From: Oscillospiraceae bacterium | GTDB lineage: Bacteria; Bacillota; Clostridia; Oscillospirales; Ruminococcaceae | NCBI GenBank assembly: GCA_003516865.1 | Contig: DPBR01000007.1 | Span: 2,770 to 17,309 of the forward strand | Direction of reading: 5' to 3' | DNA: 14,540 nucleotides | Shown: positions 1 to 6,829 of the stretch, piece after piece | Position numbering within the stretch: position 1 is the stretch's first letter | How the letters are laid out: the number at the start of each line of letters is the position of its first letter | The notes under the pieces: generated by a model | Databases searched by the model: none | What the model saw: only the letters and a program-made list of their open reading frames with translations | What the model was told of the DNA's origin: nothing | Program-made: the position numbers and the translations under genes

Positions 1-1136
1 TAGTTGTAGCCCATGGAGAAGCCGTGCGCGCCCGTATCGTGGATAGCGAGATAGTCGCCGATATCGATTTTGGGGAGCATACGGTCAACGGCGAATTTAT
101 CGCAGTTTTCGCAAAGCCCGCCCGTGATATCGTACTTATGGTCGCAGGGAGCGTTTTCCTTGCCGAGAACGGTTATATGGTGATACGCGCCGTAAATAGC
201 GGGCCGCATAAGGTTCGCGGCGCAGGCGTCAAGTCCGATATATTCCTTATAAATATGCTTTTCGCGGATAGCCCTGGCGATAAGCATACCGTAAGGCGCG
301 AGCATAAATCTGCCAAGCTCGGTGAAGATAGCGATATTTCCAAGCCCTGCGGGAACGAGGATTTCCTCGAATTTCTCGCGAACCTTCTCGCCGATAATCC
401 TGATATCGTTCGCGGGCTGGTCTGGCTTGTATGGGATACCGACGCCGCCGCTGAGGTTGATAAACGAGAGTTCAACGCCCGTTTTCTCCTTGATTTCAAC
501 GGCTGTTCTGAACATAATACCCGCAAGCGTGGGGTAATAGTCGTTTGTGAGGGTATTTGAAGCGAGGAACGCGTGCATACCAAACGTTTTCGCACCCTTT
601 TCCCTGAGGATTTTGTATCCCTCGATAATCTGGTCGTGAGTAAAGCCGTACTTAGCGTCTTTCGGAGTATCCATAACGTTCGGAGAACCGTCTGTTTTGA
701 ACTCACCGCCGGGGTTATAGCGGCAGCAAATGGTTTCGGGGATACCCGTAAGCTTGTCGAGAACGTCAATATGCGTAAAATCATCGAGATTTATAATAGC
801 GCCAAGCTCGAAAGCTTTTTTGAAATCGGCGTCGGGAGTAGCGTTTGAAGAAAACATAATATCGTGTTTTTTCGCGCCAACGTCGTCCGATAGCATAAGC
901 TCGGTATAGCTCGAACAGTCGAATCCGCAGCCCTCGCTCTGAAGTATTTTCATAATAAACGGGTTCGGGGTAGCCTTAACGGCGAAATACTCGCGAAATC
1001 CCTTATTCCAGGAGAAAGCGTCTTTAAGCCTGCGGGCGTTCTCGCGGATACCCTTTTCATCGTAGATATGAAAAGGCGTGGGATAAGTTTTTGTAATTTC
1101 TTCAATCTGTTCTTTTGTGACAAACGGGGTTTTCAT
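1..1136 (-). CDS. lysA: Diaminopimelate decarboxylase, C-terminus cut by the window edge
   Basis: PLP-dependent fold-type III decarboxylase that converts meso-diaminopimelate to L-lysine in the last step of lysine synthesis in the cytoplasm. About 378 residues are visible; family members have roughly 400-430, so only a short C-terminal piece lies outside. Visible motifs: EYFAVKATPNP with the PLP-binding lysine at about residue 54, FDCSSYTEL, the glycine-rich phosphate loop NLSGGVGIPY, TELGRF (a variant of the usual EPGR), GGLCENCD with the catalytic cysteine of the second subunit, and HDTGAHGFSMGYNY near the visible end. The ATG at 1134-1136 is preceded by AAAGGA about 11 nt upstream. It is the last gene of a minus-strand run, 46 bp after the hydrolase at 1183-1992, and may be co-transcribed with it; no clear promoter was seen in the gap. 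The family call is firm; the substrate call rests on overall motif pattern, since ornithine-type decarboxylases share the fold. Confidence 0.93.
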   Translation of the reverse strand, partial: MKTPFVTKEQIEEITKTYPTPFHIYDEKGIRENARRLKDAFSWNKGFREYFAVKATPNPFIMKILQSEGCGFDCSSYTELMLSDDVGAKKHDIMFSSNATPDADFKKAFELGAIINLDDFTHIDVLDKLTGIPETICCRYNPGGEFKTDGSPNVMDTPKDAKYGFTHDQIIEGYKILREKGAKTFGMHAFLASNTLTNDYYPTLAGIMFRTAVEIKEKTGVELSFINLSGGVGIPYKPDQPANDIRIIGEKVREKFEEILVPAGLGNIAIFTELGRFMLAPYGMLIARAIREKHIYKEYIGLDACAANLMRPAIYGAYHHITVLGKENAPCDHKYDITGGLCENCDKFAVDRMLPKIDIGDYLAIHDTGAHGFSMGYN

Positions 1137-1182
1137 CTTAAATTTAGTCCTTTCTTTATTCTATTTTATAATCCAACAGATA

Positions 1183-1992
1183 TCACACGTTGAGATACTT
1201 GTTAAGAAAGTCGATTGAGAGCTTAACCCACGAATTAACGTGAGGATTAACATCATTTTCATTTCTCGCGGACATTTTGTCTGCGACAGAGATGCCGTGC
1301 GGACCTTCGTCGAACATATGAAGCTCGACGGGAACGCGGTTTGAGATGCAGGCTTTCGCCATAACGAGGGAATTGTGCGCGGAAACGCTCTCGTCGTTTG
1401 CTGTATGCCAGAGGAAGATAGGGGGAGTTTTGGGCGTAACGCGGTTTTCGAGCGACAATCTCGACAAATCGGAGCGGCTTGCGTCGTCGCCGAGGAGGAC
1501 CTTGAAGCTGCCGACATGAGGAGAAGTAACGCCGCTGATAACGGGATAGCAAAGCACAGCCGCGTCGGGGCGCAAATCCTCCGGTTCGCAGCCGATAGCC
1601 TTAACGATGAGGTTATCGCTCCACATGGTGGCTAGGCAGCCCGCGAGGTGACCGCCGGACGAACAGCCGAGAACGGCAGTTTTTTTCGGGTCGATGTGGA
1701 ATTCCTCCGCTCTCATACGGATTTTGTAGAACGTATAAGCCGCGTCCATAAGCGAAGCGGGAAAAGGCGCGCCGACCGAATAAGTCACGACAAACGCGGC
1801 GTATCCTGCGGCGAGGTATTGAAAAGCGATAGGCTCCTGTTCGCGCTCGGAGCAGTGCTGATATCCTCCTCCGGGAAAAATCACGACAGACGGGCGCTTT
1901 TCGGTAAATTCGATACCCGGAATAACGTCGGGCAAAAATGCCTTAACATAAGCGGTTTTTTCAGGGTTAATGGAAAAAGTTTTTACGGTCAT
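1183..1992 (-). CDS. Alpha/beta hydrolase, acetyl-esterase-like
   Basis: A 269-residue serine hydrolase of the esterase/lipase (Aes / BD-FAE-like) group, without a signal peptide, so probably cytoplasmic. Seen directly: the oxyanion loop FPGGGYQH at residues 39-46, the nucleophile elbow GCSSGG with Ser111, an acid in HTANDES at Asp200, and a histidine in EGPHGIS at His232, in the order and spacing of a complete catalytic triad. Family members remove acetyl or other short acyl groups from sugars or small esters; the natural substrate cannot be told from this sequence. The ATG at 1990-1992 has a good ribosome binding site (GAGGTG) 5 nt upstream. It follows the glycosyltransferase gene by 55 bp on the same strand and precedes lysA by 46 bp. 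An AT-rich gap before it may hold a weak promoter, but none matches consensus well. Confidence 0.85.
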   Translation of the reverse strand: MTVKTFSINPEKTAYVKAFLPDVIPGIEFTEKRPSVVIFPGGGYQHCSEREQEPIAFQYLAAGYAAFVVTYSVGAPFPASLMDAAYTFYKIRMRAEEFHIDPKKTAVLGCSSGGHLAGCLATMWSDNLIVKAIGCEPEDLRPDAAVLCYPVISGVTSPHVGSFKVLLGDDASRSDLSRLSLENRVTPKTPPIFLWHTANDESVSAHNSLVMAKACISNRVPVELHMFDEGPHGISVADKMSARNENDVNPHVNSWVKLSIDFLNKYLNV

Positions 1993-2047
1993 ATCGCACC
2001 TCGGTAATATATGATAAAATTTGTGAATAACTTACAATTTTCGACAA

Positions 2048-3616
2048 TCAGGGCAAAATATCGTCGTCGTCTTCGTCAAGGTCGGACATAATGCCATACC
2101 TGTGGTAAAACGCCTTGATATCTTCATCGTCGCGAACGAGTTCGGAGAACATCAGCTTATTCTGTTCTCTGCTGAAGAAGCCGATAGTGCGTTCGCCCGT
2201 GCAGACGCTCTGTTCAATTCTGATATCCTTTGCGGAAAAACCGTCGGGGATAGGAGAAACGGCTTTTTTCTTTCTGAAAGACGAGGTTCTTTTTGAAGTT
2301 TTCGACTTAATTTTTTCTTTGGTCTGAGTACTTTTTTTCTTGATACCGGTAGGAATACTGCGTATTTTCTGGATACTTTTGGTAACGTTATCCATCATAA
2401 CGAAAAATTCCTCGGTAACGGCTCCTTCGCGGCGCTGAGTCTGACCTTTCATACAGCGCTCAACGACTTCGGGATAACGCTTCACGGCGTTTTTAACGGC
2501 GTCCTCCCACGAGATATAAACCTCGCGCATTGCATTATCGCCAAAAACGCGCATTTTTTCTCTGTTCAGGACGGCAAACTCCATTTTATCCGCAACGCAA
2601 GCAGCGTCGTGAGCGCTTAGAACGCCTGTTCTTCCGTCCGTGATACCCTCCGCGGCGCAGCTTCCCTCGATGAGGACAGAAGCCATACCGCAGGCGGCAG
2701 CCTCGCGGACAACTATACCGTTGGTGTCGTATTCGGACGGGAAAACGAAGAGTTCGCCCGCGGTGTAGTAAACGCGGAGTTCTTCTCTGTCGGTCACGGC
2801 TCCCGTGAAGATACACTTGTCGTAAACGCCGATTTCCTTTGCGTAAGCCTCGATTTCATCGCGCTCGATTCCATCGCCGACAATCATCATTCTGAACCTG
2901 AGATTTTTTGCGGCGAGGATTTTCACGGCGTCGAGGATAATTTTAAGTCCCTTATACCACAAAAGCCTGCCGACGAACATAAACAAAAATTCATCGGGAG
3001 AGATACCGTATTTTTTGCGGAGTTCTGCGGCGGCGTTCTCATCTGCGCGTCCGCGCGGGAAATCGACTCCGTTTTCCATAACGACAAAATCGCCCTTATA
3101 GCCGAGACTTCTGAGATTTTCGCCCGCGCCGTGGCTTACGGTCCAGACCTCGTCGCAGGCGCTTATGTTGCTTACGACAAACTTGATAGCCTGTTCAGCC
3201 ATAAGCTTAGTCGGAAGCGAACGGCGGATATCGATATCGAATTTCGTGTGATATGTAAGGATAATGGGGACGTTGCACTTTTCGCGGAGAACGCGCGCCA
3301 TAAGGGTTGAAGCGAACGGGCAGTGGCTGTGGATAATGTTAAAATCCTGTCCTGCGAGGGCGTCGAGCTTGCTGCTGGAGAACGGATAACCCGCCCGATA
3401 GCCGCAGATTTTCTTTGTGATATTCATACTGCGGTATCGCACGACGTCGAACGGATAGTTATCCTCCGCGCCGGGGAAATTCGGCGTAACGACGGTAGCC
3501 TTACCGAGGTTATCGTTTGAAATTATATTCGCGTAGTTCATAACGACGTTAGCCACGCCGTCGATAATCGGCGCAAACGAGTCGTTCATAAGACAAACGT
3601 TAATTTTATCGGACAT
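2048..3616 (-). CDS. GT4-family glycosyltransferase with a charged C-terminal extension
   Basis: A 522-residue GT-B fold transferase. Residues 1 to about 390 are the catalytic unit: an N-terminal acceptor domain beginning NVCLMNDSFAPIIDGVANVV, HSHCPF at 96-101, TYHTKFD at 121-127, the linker motif ENGVD at 181-185, and the donor domain with VGRLLWYKG at 215-223, VGDGIERDE at 246-254 and DTNGIVVREA at 297-306. The last holds the acidic pair of the EX7E motif, with Asp297 in place of the usual first Glu. Closest in pattern to GT4 enzymes that glycosylate diacylglycerol or phosphatidylinositol, so membrane glycolipid synthesis is a reasonable guess. Residues from about 395 onward are not typical: a lysine-rich stretch (about 422-462) and an acidic end (SDLDEDDDDILP) after about 60 further residues. 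The lysines could hold the protein at an anionic membrane. The start ATG at 3614-3616 has GGGAG 11 nt upstream. A repeat element sits 34 bp upstream of the start. Confidence 0.85.
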   Translation of the reverse strand: MSDKINVCLMNDSFAPIIDGVANVVMNYANIISNDNLGKATVVTPNFPGAEDNYPFDVVRYRSMNITKKICGYRAGYPFSSSKLDALAGQDFNIIHSHCPFASTLMARVLREKCNVPIILTYHTKFDIDIRRSLPTKLMAEQAIKFVVSNISACDEVWTVSHGAGENLRSLGYKGDFVVMENGVDFPRGRADENAAAELRKKYGISPDEFLFMFVGRLLWYKGLKIILDAVKILAAKNLRFRMMIVGDGIERDEIEAYAKEIGVYDKCIFTGAVTDREELRVYYTAGELFVFPSEYDTNGIVVREAAACGMASVLIEGSCAAEGITDGRTGVLSAHDAACVADKMEFAVLNREKMRVFGDNAMREVYISWEDAVKNAVKRYPEVVERCMKGQTQRREGAVTEEFFVMMDNVTKSIQKIRSIPTGIKKKSTQTKEKIKSKTSKRTSSFRKKKAVSPIPDGFSAKDIRIEQSVCTGERTIGFFSREQNKLMFSELVRDDEDIKAFYHRYGIMSDLDEDDDDILP

Positions 3617-3650
3617 TAGAAATGATGCTCCCTTGAAAAGATGTCAAATA

Positions 3651-3826
3651 TAAGGTAACACCGCATAATTATTGTCGTTTAATCGCGCCGAGATTTTTTC
3701 GTCAGATTGTGCAAATTGAGTGCAGGAAGGCTGCCGCCTTTCAAGCGAAATTTGTGCAATATGACGGAAAAAGAACAAGCGAGGAAACGGCAAAGGCGAA
3801 GCCGCTAATTGTGCGGTGTTGCCTTA
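3651..3826. repeat. Inverted-repeat element, copy 1 (MITE-like, 176 bp)
   Basis: The ends are near-perfect inverted repeats: TAAGGTAACACCGCATAATT at 3651-3670 faces the complement of 3807-3826, with two mismatches in 20. An inner pair, TTTTTCGTCAGATTGTGCAA (about 3695-3713) with 3752-3775, and a central AAGGC/GCCTT stem around 3727-3740 show that the whole unit can fold as one long interrupted hairpin. The flanks ATA and TAT are symmetrical, so any target duplication (TA or TATA) cannot be separated from the terminal repeat. It lies between the purF stop and the glycosyltransferase start, both on the minus strand. It has no protein-coding capacity. A related copy in the other orientation is at 14363-14540. 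A non-autonomous transposable element is the best reading; a terminator-like role for its hairpin is possible. Confidence 0.8.
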
Positions 3827-3840
3827 TATCTATCTCTGTA

Positions 3841-5268
3841 TCAGTCCTGTTTGCCGCTCCAGCAATAAGTGCAGAGCTTACATTCGGGCAGCCCGACCGC
3901 CTTTACCGTGCCGTCGAGGAACTGAAATTCCAGCGACGTCAGCTTCAGACGGCGGCAGATTTCATCTCTCAGGCGCTTTCCGCGCTCGGTTTTCGAGTCG
4001 GAGTATTCTCTTATGTATTTAACGCCCTCCTCGCCCTCGTATTCGTGAATAATTCTTCTCGCGATAAGGTCAAGCTCCGATGTGCTGCGGGAGAAATTGA
4101 GATACTTGCAGCCGAACATAATCGGCGGACAAGCGGAGCGCATATGCACTTCCTTCGCGCCGTTTTCGTACAGAAATTCAACCGTTTCGCGCATCTGCGT
4201 TCCTCTGACGATACTGTCGTCAACGAAAAGCAGCTTCTTGCCCTCGATAAGCTCGTGAACGGGAATAAGCTTCATTTTCGCGACCTTGTTCCGCATCTCC
4301 TGACTCTGCGGCATAAAGCTTCGCGGCCAAGTGGGAGTATACTTTATAAAAGGTCTTGCAAACGGTATTCCGCTGCGGTTCGCATATCCGATAGCGTGAG
4401 GAACGCCCGAATCCGGCACTCCGCACACATAATCAACGTCCGGAAGCGTTCCGTTTTGGATATCGTACTCCGCCATAATCTCGCCGTTTCGGGTACGCAT
4501 TGTTTCAACAGTCACGCCCTCGTAAACCGAATTCGGATAGCCGTAATACGTCCACAAAAACGTGCATATTCTCAGCGCGTCGGGATTTCCCTCGCCGAGA
4601 ACCTCGATTTTGTCCGCCGTTATCCTGACGATTTCCGCAGGCAGAAGCTCCCTGCGCGTTTTATAGCCAAGCTTCTGGAACGCGAAACTCTCGAACGAAA
4701 CGCAGTAGCCGTCCTCGCTCTCGCCGATTACGATAGGAAGCCGCCCGAACTTGTCCCGCGCAGCGATAATCCCGTCCTCCGTGAGGATAAGCAGCGACAT
4801 CGTTCCTTCGACGCGTTCCTGCGCGTAGCGGATACCCTCGGCGAAGCTGTCTTTCTGCGCGATAAGCGCGCCGATAATCGCCGACGAGTTGACCTTGCTG
4901 CTCGTCATCGTTTCAAAGCTTGCGAGCCTGCTGTCGTAAAACTCGTTGCAAAGCTCCTCGGCATTGTTGATTATGCCGATATTGCACACGGCAATCCTGC
5001 CGAGCTTCGACCTGAGAAGAATGGGCTGCGGGTCGGTGTCGCTTATGCAGCCTATTCCGATATTTCCCGACATTCCCGCGAGCTCTTTCTCAAATTTTGT
5101 TCTGAACGGGGAATTTTCAATGCTGTGAATACCCCTCTGAAAGCCGTTTTCGGGCGAATAAAACGCCATACCGCCGCGTCTTGTGCCGAGATGCGAATGG
5201 TAATCCGTACCGAAAAAGACATCTTCAACGCAGTCTCTTTTCAGAGCCGCTCCAAAAAAACCGCCCAT
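3841..5268 (-). CDS. purF: Amidophosphoribosyltransferase-like protein (PurF family) with a defective glutaminase site
   Basis: A 475-residue homologue of PurF, which makes 5-phosphoribosylamine from PRPP and glutamine, the first step of purine synthesis. The C-terminal phosphoribosyltransferase half looks intact: LLFVDDSIVRGTQ at 346-358 is the PRPP loop, and Cys235, Cys387, Cys463 and Cys466 sit where the four Fe-S ligands of the Bacillus enzyme are. The N-terminal class II glutaminase half is altered. The chain begins MGGFFG instead of MCG(I/V)FG, so the nucleophile Cys is Gly; the HRGQ motif is TRRGG; the NGN loop is NIGIINN; and SDTE is replaced by SSKVNSS. An in-frame TGA 6 nt before the ATG rules out a longer start that would restore Cys. 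Such a protein might use free ammonia, ammonia from a partner, or have another role. I recall similar MGGFFG proteins in Clostridia, but could not check. Located 32 bp after purC and clearly in the purine cluster; the ribosome binding site is weak (GGTGA). Confidence 0.88.
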   Translation of the reverse strand: MGGFFGAALKRDCVEDVFFGTDYHSHLGTRRGGMAFYSPENGFQRGIHSIENSPFRTKFEKELAGMSGNIGIGCISDTDPQPILLRSKLGRIAVCNIGIINNAEELCNEFYDSRLASFETMTSSKVNSSAIIGALIAQKDSFAEGIRYAQERVEGTMSLLILTEDGIIAARDKFGRLPIVIGESEDGYCVSFESFAFQKLGYKTRRELLPAEIVRITADKIEVLGEGNPDALRICTFLWTYYGYPNSVYEGVTVETMRTRNGEIMAEYDIQNGTLPDVDYVCGVPDSGVPHAIGYANRSGIPFARPFIKYTPTWPRSFMPQSQEMRNKVAKMKLIPVHELIEGKKLLFVDDSIVRGTQMRETVEFLYENGAKEVHMRSACPPIMFGCKYLNFSRSTSELDLIARRIIHEYEGEEGVKYIREYSDSKTERGKRLRDEICRRLKLTSLEFQFLDGTVKAVGLPECKLCTYCWSGKQD

Positions 5269-5300
5269 ATTTCACCACATTTCCGTAAAAACCCGACAAA

Positions 5301-6017
5301 TCACTTTGCGGACATAATTCTCTTCATAATCTCGTTGTAAGCGTCCTCAACGCCGCCCATATCACGGCGGAAGCGGTCCTTGTCGAGCTTTTCGTGGGTT
5401 GTGGAATCCCAAAAGCGGCAGGTATCGGGAGAAATCTCGTCCGCGAGAAGAATTTTTCCGTGGAAGCGGCCGAATTCAATCTTAAAGTCGATGAGGTCGA
5501 TATTGAGCTTCTTGAAGAAGCCGAGCATAAACTCGTTTACCTTAAACGCGTACTTTGCGATTTCGTCAAGTTCTTCCTTAGTCGCAAGGCCAAGACCGAG
5601 CGCGTAATAATCGTTGATAAACGGGTCGCCGAGGTCGTCGTTCTTATAGCTGAACTCAAGCGTCGGGCATTTGAGAGGAGTACCCTCCGCGATACCGAGC
5701 TTCTTTGAAAAGCTTCCCGCGGCAACGTTTCTCACGATAACCTCAAGCGGAACGATTTCAACCTTCTTTACGAGGGTTTCCCTGTCGGAAAGCTCCTCGA
5801 CGAGGTGAGTCGGAACGCCCTCTTTTTCGAGAAGGCTGAACATAAAGTTGGTCATCTTGTTGTTGATAACACCCTTGCCTACGATTGTTCCCTTTTTCTC
5901 GCCGTTGAAAGCGGTTGCGTCGTCCTTATAGTCAACGATAACGTAATCGGGATTGTCGGTTGCGAAAACCTTCTTTGCCTTACCCTCGTAAAGCTGTTCC
6001 ATCTTTGTGCAGTTCAT
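5301..6017 (-). CDS. purC: SAICAR synthetase (phosphoribosylaminoimidazole-succinocarboxamide synthase)
   Basis: A 238-residue cytoplasmic enzyme, the usual length for bacterial PurC, which joins CAIR with aspartate using ATP to give SAICAR. Motifs seen: LYEGKAKKVF at about residues 9-18 (nucleotide-binding strand pair), DYKDDATAFNGEKKG, GKGVINNKMTN, the substrate-binding VRNVAAGSFSKKLG, and LIDFKIEFGR...LADEISPDTCRFWD toward the end. The frame is open further upstream, but the ATG at 6015-6017 is chosen because AAGGAG lies 7 nt before it and the family begins just before this LYEGK motif. It sits 46 bp after purE and 32 bp before purF, so the three are one transcription unit. The gap to purE contains a small GCGGC/GCCGC hairpin. 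Confidence 0.96.
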   Translation of the reverse strand: MNCTKMEQLYEGKAKKVFATDNPDYVIVDYKDDATAFNGEKKGTIVGKGVINNKMTNFMFSLLEKEGVPTHLVEELSDRETLVKKVEIVPLEVIVRNVAAGSFSKKLGIAEGTPLKCPTLEFSYKNDDLGDPFINDYYALGLGLATKEELDEIAKYAFKVNEFMLGFFKKLNIDLIDFKIEFGRFHGKILLADEISPDTCRFWDSTTHEKLDKDRFRRDMGGVEDAYNEIMKRIMSAK

Positions 6018-6038
6018 AATAAATCTCCTTTTCTTTAT

Positions 6039-6051
6039 GCGGCTTTGCCGC
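6039..6051 (-). other. Small intercistronic hairpin between purE and purC
   Basis: A 5-bp GC-only stem, GCGGC and GCCGC with a 3-base loop, lies between the purE stop and the purC ribosome binding site. It has no T-run after it on the minus strand (the next bases lead into AAAGAAAAGGAG), so it does not look like a terminator. It could adjust mRNA stability or the relative output of purC; this is only a suggestion. Confidence 0.4.
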
Positions 6052-6063
6052 GTCATATCGCAA

Positions 6064-6570
6064 TCAGTTCTCGGAATAAAGCTCTTCCTGAAGCTTTCTG
6101 TCCTTTTCATTAATCTTCTCAATCATCTTGCGCTTTTCAACGCTGAGCTGCGCTTCAAGAGCCTCGTTGCTGAGCGCGAGAATTTGCACGGCGAGAATAG
6201 CCGCGTTTTCCGCGCCGTCCACGGCAACCGTCGCCACAGGGATTCCGGAAGGCATCTGAACCGTCGACAGAAGCGCGTCAAGACCGTCGAAATTCTTGCC
6301 GGAGCAGGGTATTCCGATTACTGGGAGAGTGGTGTGCGCCGCGACGATACCCGCGAGATGCGCCGCCATACCCGCCGCGCAGATTATAACGCCGAAGCCG
6401 TTTCCCCTCGCCTTTTCGGAGAACTCGCAGACCGCTCTGGGGGTTCTGTGCGCGGACATAATCCTGCACTCGTATTCAAGCCCGAAGCTCTTGATTTTGT
6501 CGAGAGCCTTCTTAACAACGGGCAGGTCGCTGTCGCTTCCCATTATTACCGCAACTTTTTTTGCCGCCAT
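6064..6570 (-). CDS. purE: N5-carboxyaminoimidazole ribonucleotide mutase, PurE class I type
   Basis: A 168-residue cytoplasmic enzyme that converts N5-CAIR to CAIR in purine synthesis. Conserved motifs: VIMGSDSDLPVVKKA with the phosphate-binding GSDSD at residues 11-15, MSAHRTP at 38-44 with the catalytic histidine, and AAGMAAHLAGIVAAHTTLPVIGIPC, the long loop of the active site. The length and motifs fit bacterial class I PurE, which normally works with PurK; purK is not in this window. The start at 6568-6570 (MAAKKVAVIM) is preferred over an ATG at 6586-6588 because the strong AAAGGAAG site lies 7 nt before it and would otherwise be inside the gene. First structural gene of the purE-purC-purF unit, behind a promoter at 6768-6796 and a long leader. 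Confidence 0.95.
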   Translation of the reverse strand: MAAKKVAVIMGSDSDLPVVKKALDKIKSFGLEYECRIMSAHRTPRAVCEFSEKARGNGFGVIICAAGMAAHLAGIVAAHTTLPVIGIPCSGKNFDGLDALLSTVQMPSGIPVATVAVDGAENAAILAVQILALSNEALEAQLSVEKRKMIEKINEKDRKLQEELYSEN

Positions 6571-6595
6571 AAAACAACTTCCTTTCAAATAAAAA

Positions 6596-6620
6596 TAGCT
6601 GTATAATTACAATACAGCTA
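6596..6620 (-). terminator. Hairpin with T-rich tail in the purE leader, possible attenuator
   Basis: On the minus strand a perfect 9-bp stem, TAGCTGTAT paired with ATACAGCTA around a 7-base loop, is followed at once by TTTTTATTT and then by the purE ribosome binding site. This is the shape of an intrinsic terminator. The stem is AT-rich and the T-run is broken by an A, so it may be weak or conditional. Its first three bases are the stop codon of the short leader frame at 6618-6701, so a ribosome finishing that frame would cover the stem. Confidence 0.45.
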
Positions 6621-6701
6621 AAGGCTAAAAACGGTTTTTTGTGCAGATATTCCGTAAAAATCGTCCAAATTTCCATACAAAAAACTCTTTTTTGAAAACA
6701 T
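6618..6701 (-). CDS. Short leader reading frame upstream of purE (27 residues)
   Basis: ATG at 6699-6701 with an excellent AGGAG site 9 nt upstream (6711-6715), running 27 codons to TAG at 6618-6620. The peptide begins MFSKKSFLYG and ends KTVFSL; it has four Phe and two Tyr and no run of a single regulatory amino acid, no signal sequence and no recognisable domain. It lies wholly inside the leader transcribed from the promoter at 6768-6796, and its stop codon is the first base triplet of the terminator-like stem. That position suggests a leader peptide taking part in attenuation of the purine genes, but the frame could also be chance. I do not recognise a homologue. Confidence 0.4.
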   Translation of the reverse strand: MFSKKSFLYGNLDDFYGISAQKTVFSL

Positions 6702-6767
6702 TTCGCCGTTCTCCTGTCAAAAAATGGAATTTCCACTCGAATAACGCAAAATAAAAAACCTATTCTT

Positions 6768-6796
6768 ATTGTACTATAATTCCCGAAAAATTGCAA
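6768..6796 (-). promoter_or_regulatory. Promoter for the purE-purC-purF unit
   Basis: On the minus strand TTGCAA (6791-6796) and TACAAT (6768-6773) are separated by exactly 17 bp, a good sigma-A type match. The start of transcription would be near 6760, giving a leader of about 190 nt before purE. It begins downstream of the HD-protein stop codon. No purine riboswitch core and no clear PurR box were found beside it. Confidence 0.7.
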
Positions 6797-6829
6797 GGGG
6801 TTTTTGAAAAATTTTCTCAAATTATCATA

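Noticed and set aside
24..848. Plus-strand and minus-strand frames overlapping lysA
   Set aside because: They are antisense or frame-shifted to the lysA frame, which has all expected motifs; the alternatives have none.
1993..2047. Promoter before the alpha/beta hydrolase
   Set aside because: TTGTAA and TATCAT are present but 15 bp apart; no pair with good spacing was found in the AT-rich gap.
3761..3808. A 15-codon frame (MTEKEQARKRQ...) inside repeat copy 1
   Set aside because: It has no ribosome binding site, is not kept in copy 2, and falls in the hairpin arm.
3709..5340. A long open frame of 543 codons on the plus strand
   Set aside because: It lies antisense over the PurF-family gene, starts inside the repeat element, and its translation is Arg/His/Ala-rich with no motif; it arises from codon bias of the true gene.
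6571..6588. Longer start for purE at the ATG at 6586-6588
   Set aside because: It would place the AAAGGAAG site inside the gene; the start at 6570 has the right spacing and matches the family N-terminus.
6620..6767. Purine or PRPP riboswitch in the purE leader
   Set aside because: I looked for the conserved cores of the purine and ykkC-type riboswitches and did not find them; the sequence is too AT-rich and lacks the paired loops.
6512..6820. A 102-codon minus-strand frame over the purE leader and start
   Set aside because: It runs across the purE promoter's expected start and into purE in another frame, with no ribosome binding site; the short frame at 6618-6701 has a far better start.
6797..6829. 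Terminator after the HD-domain gene
   Set aside because: TTGAGAAAATTTTTCAA is nearly self-complementary but AT-only with no real loop or following T-run on the minus strand.
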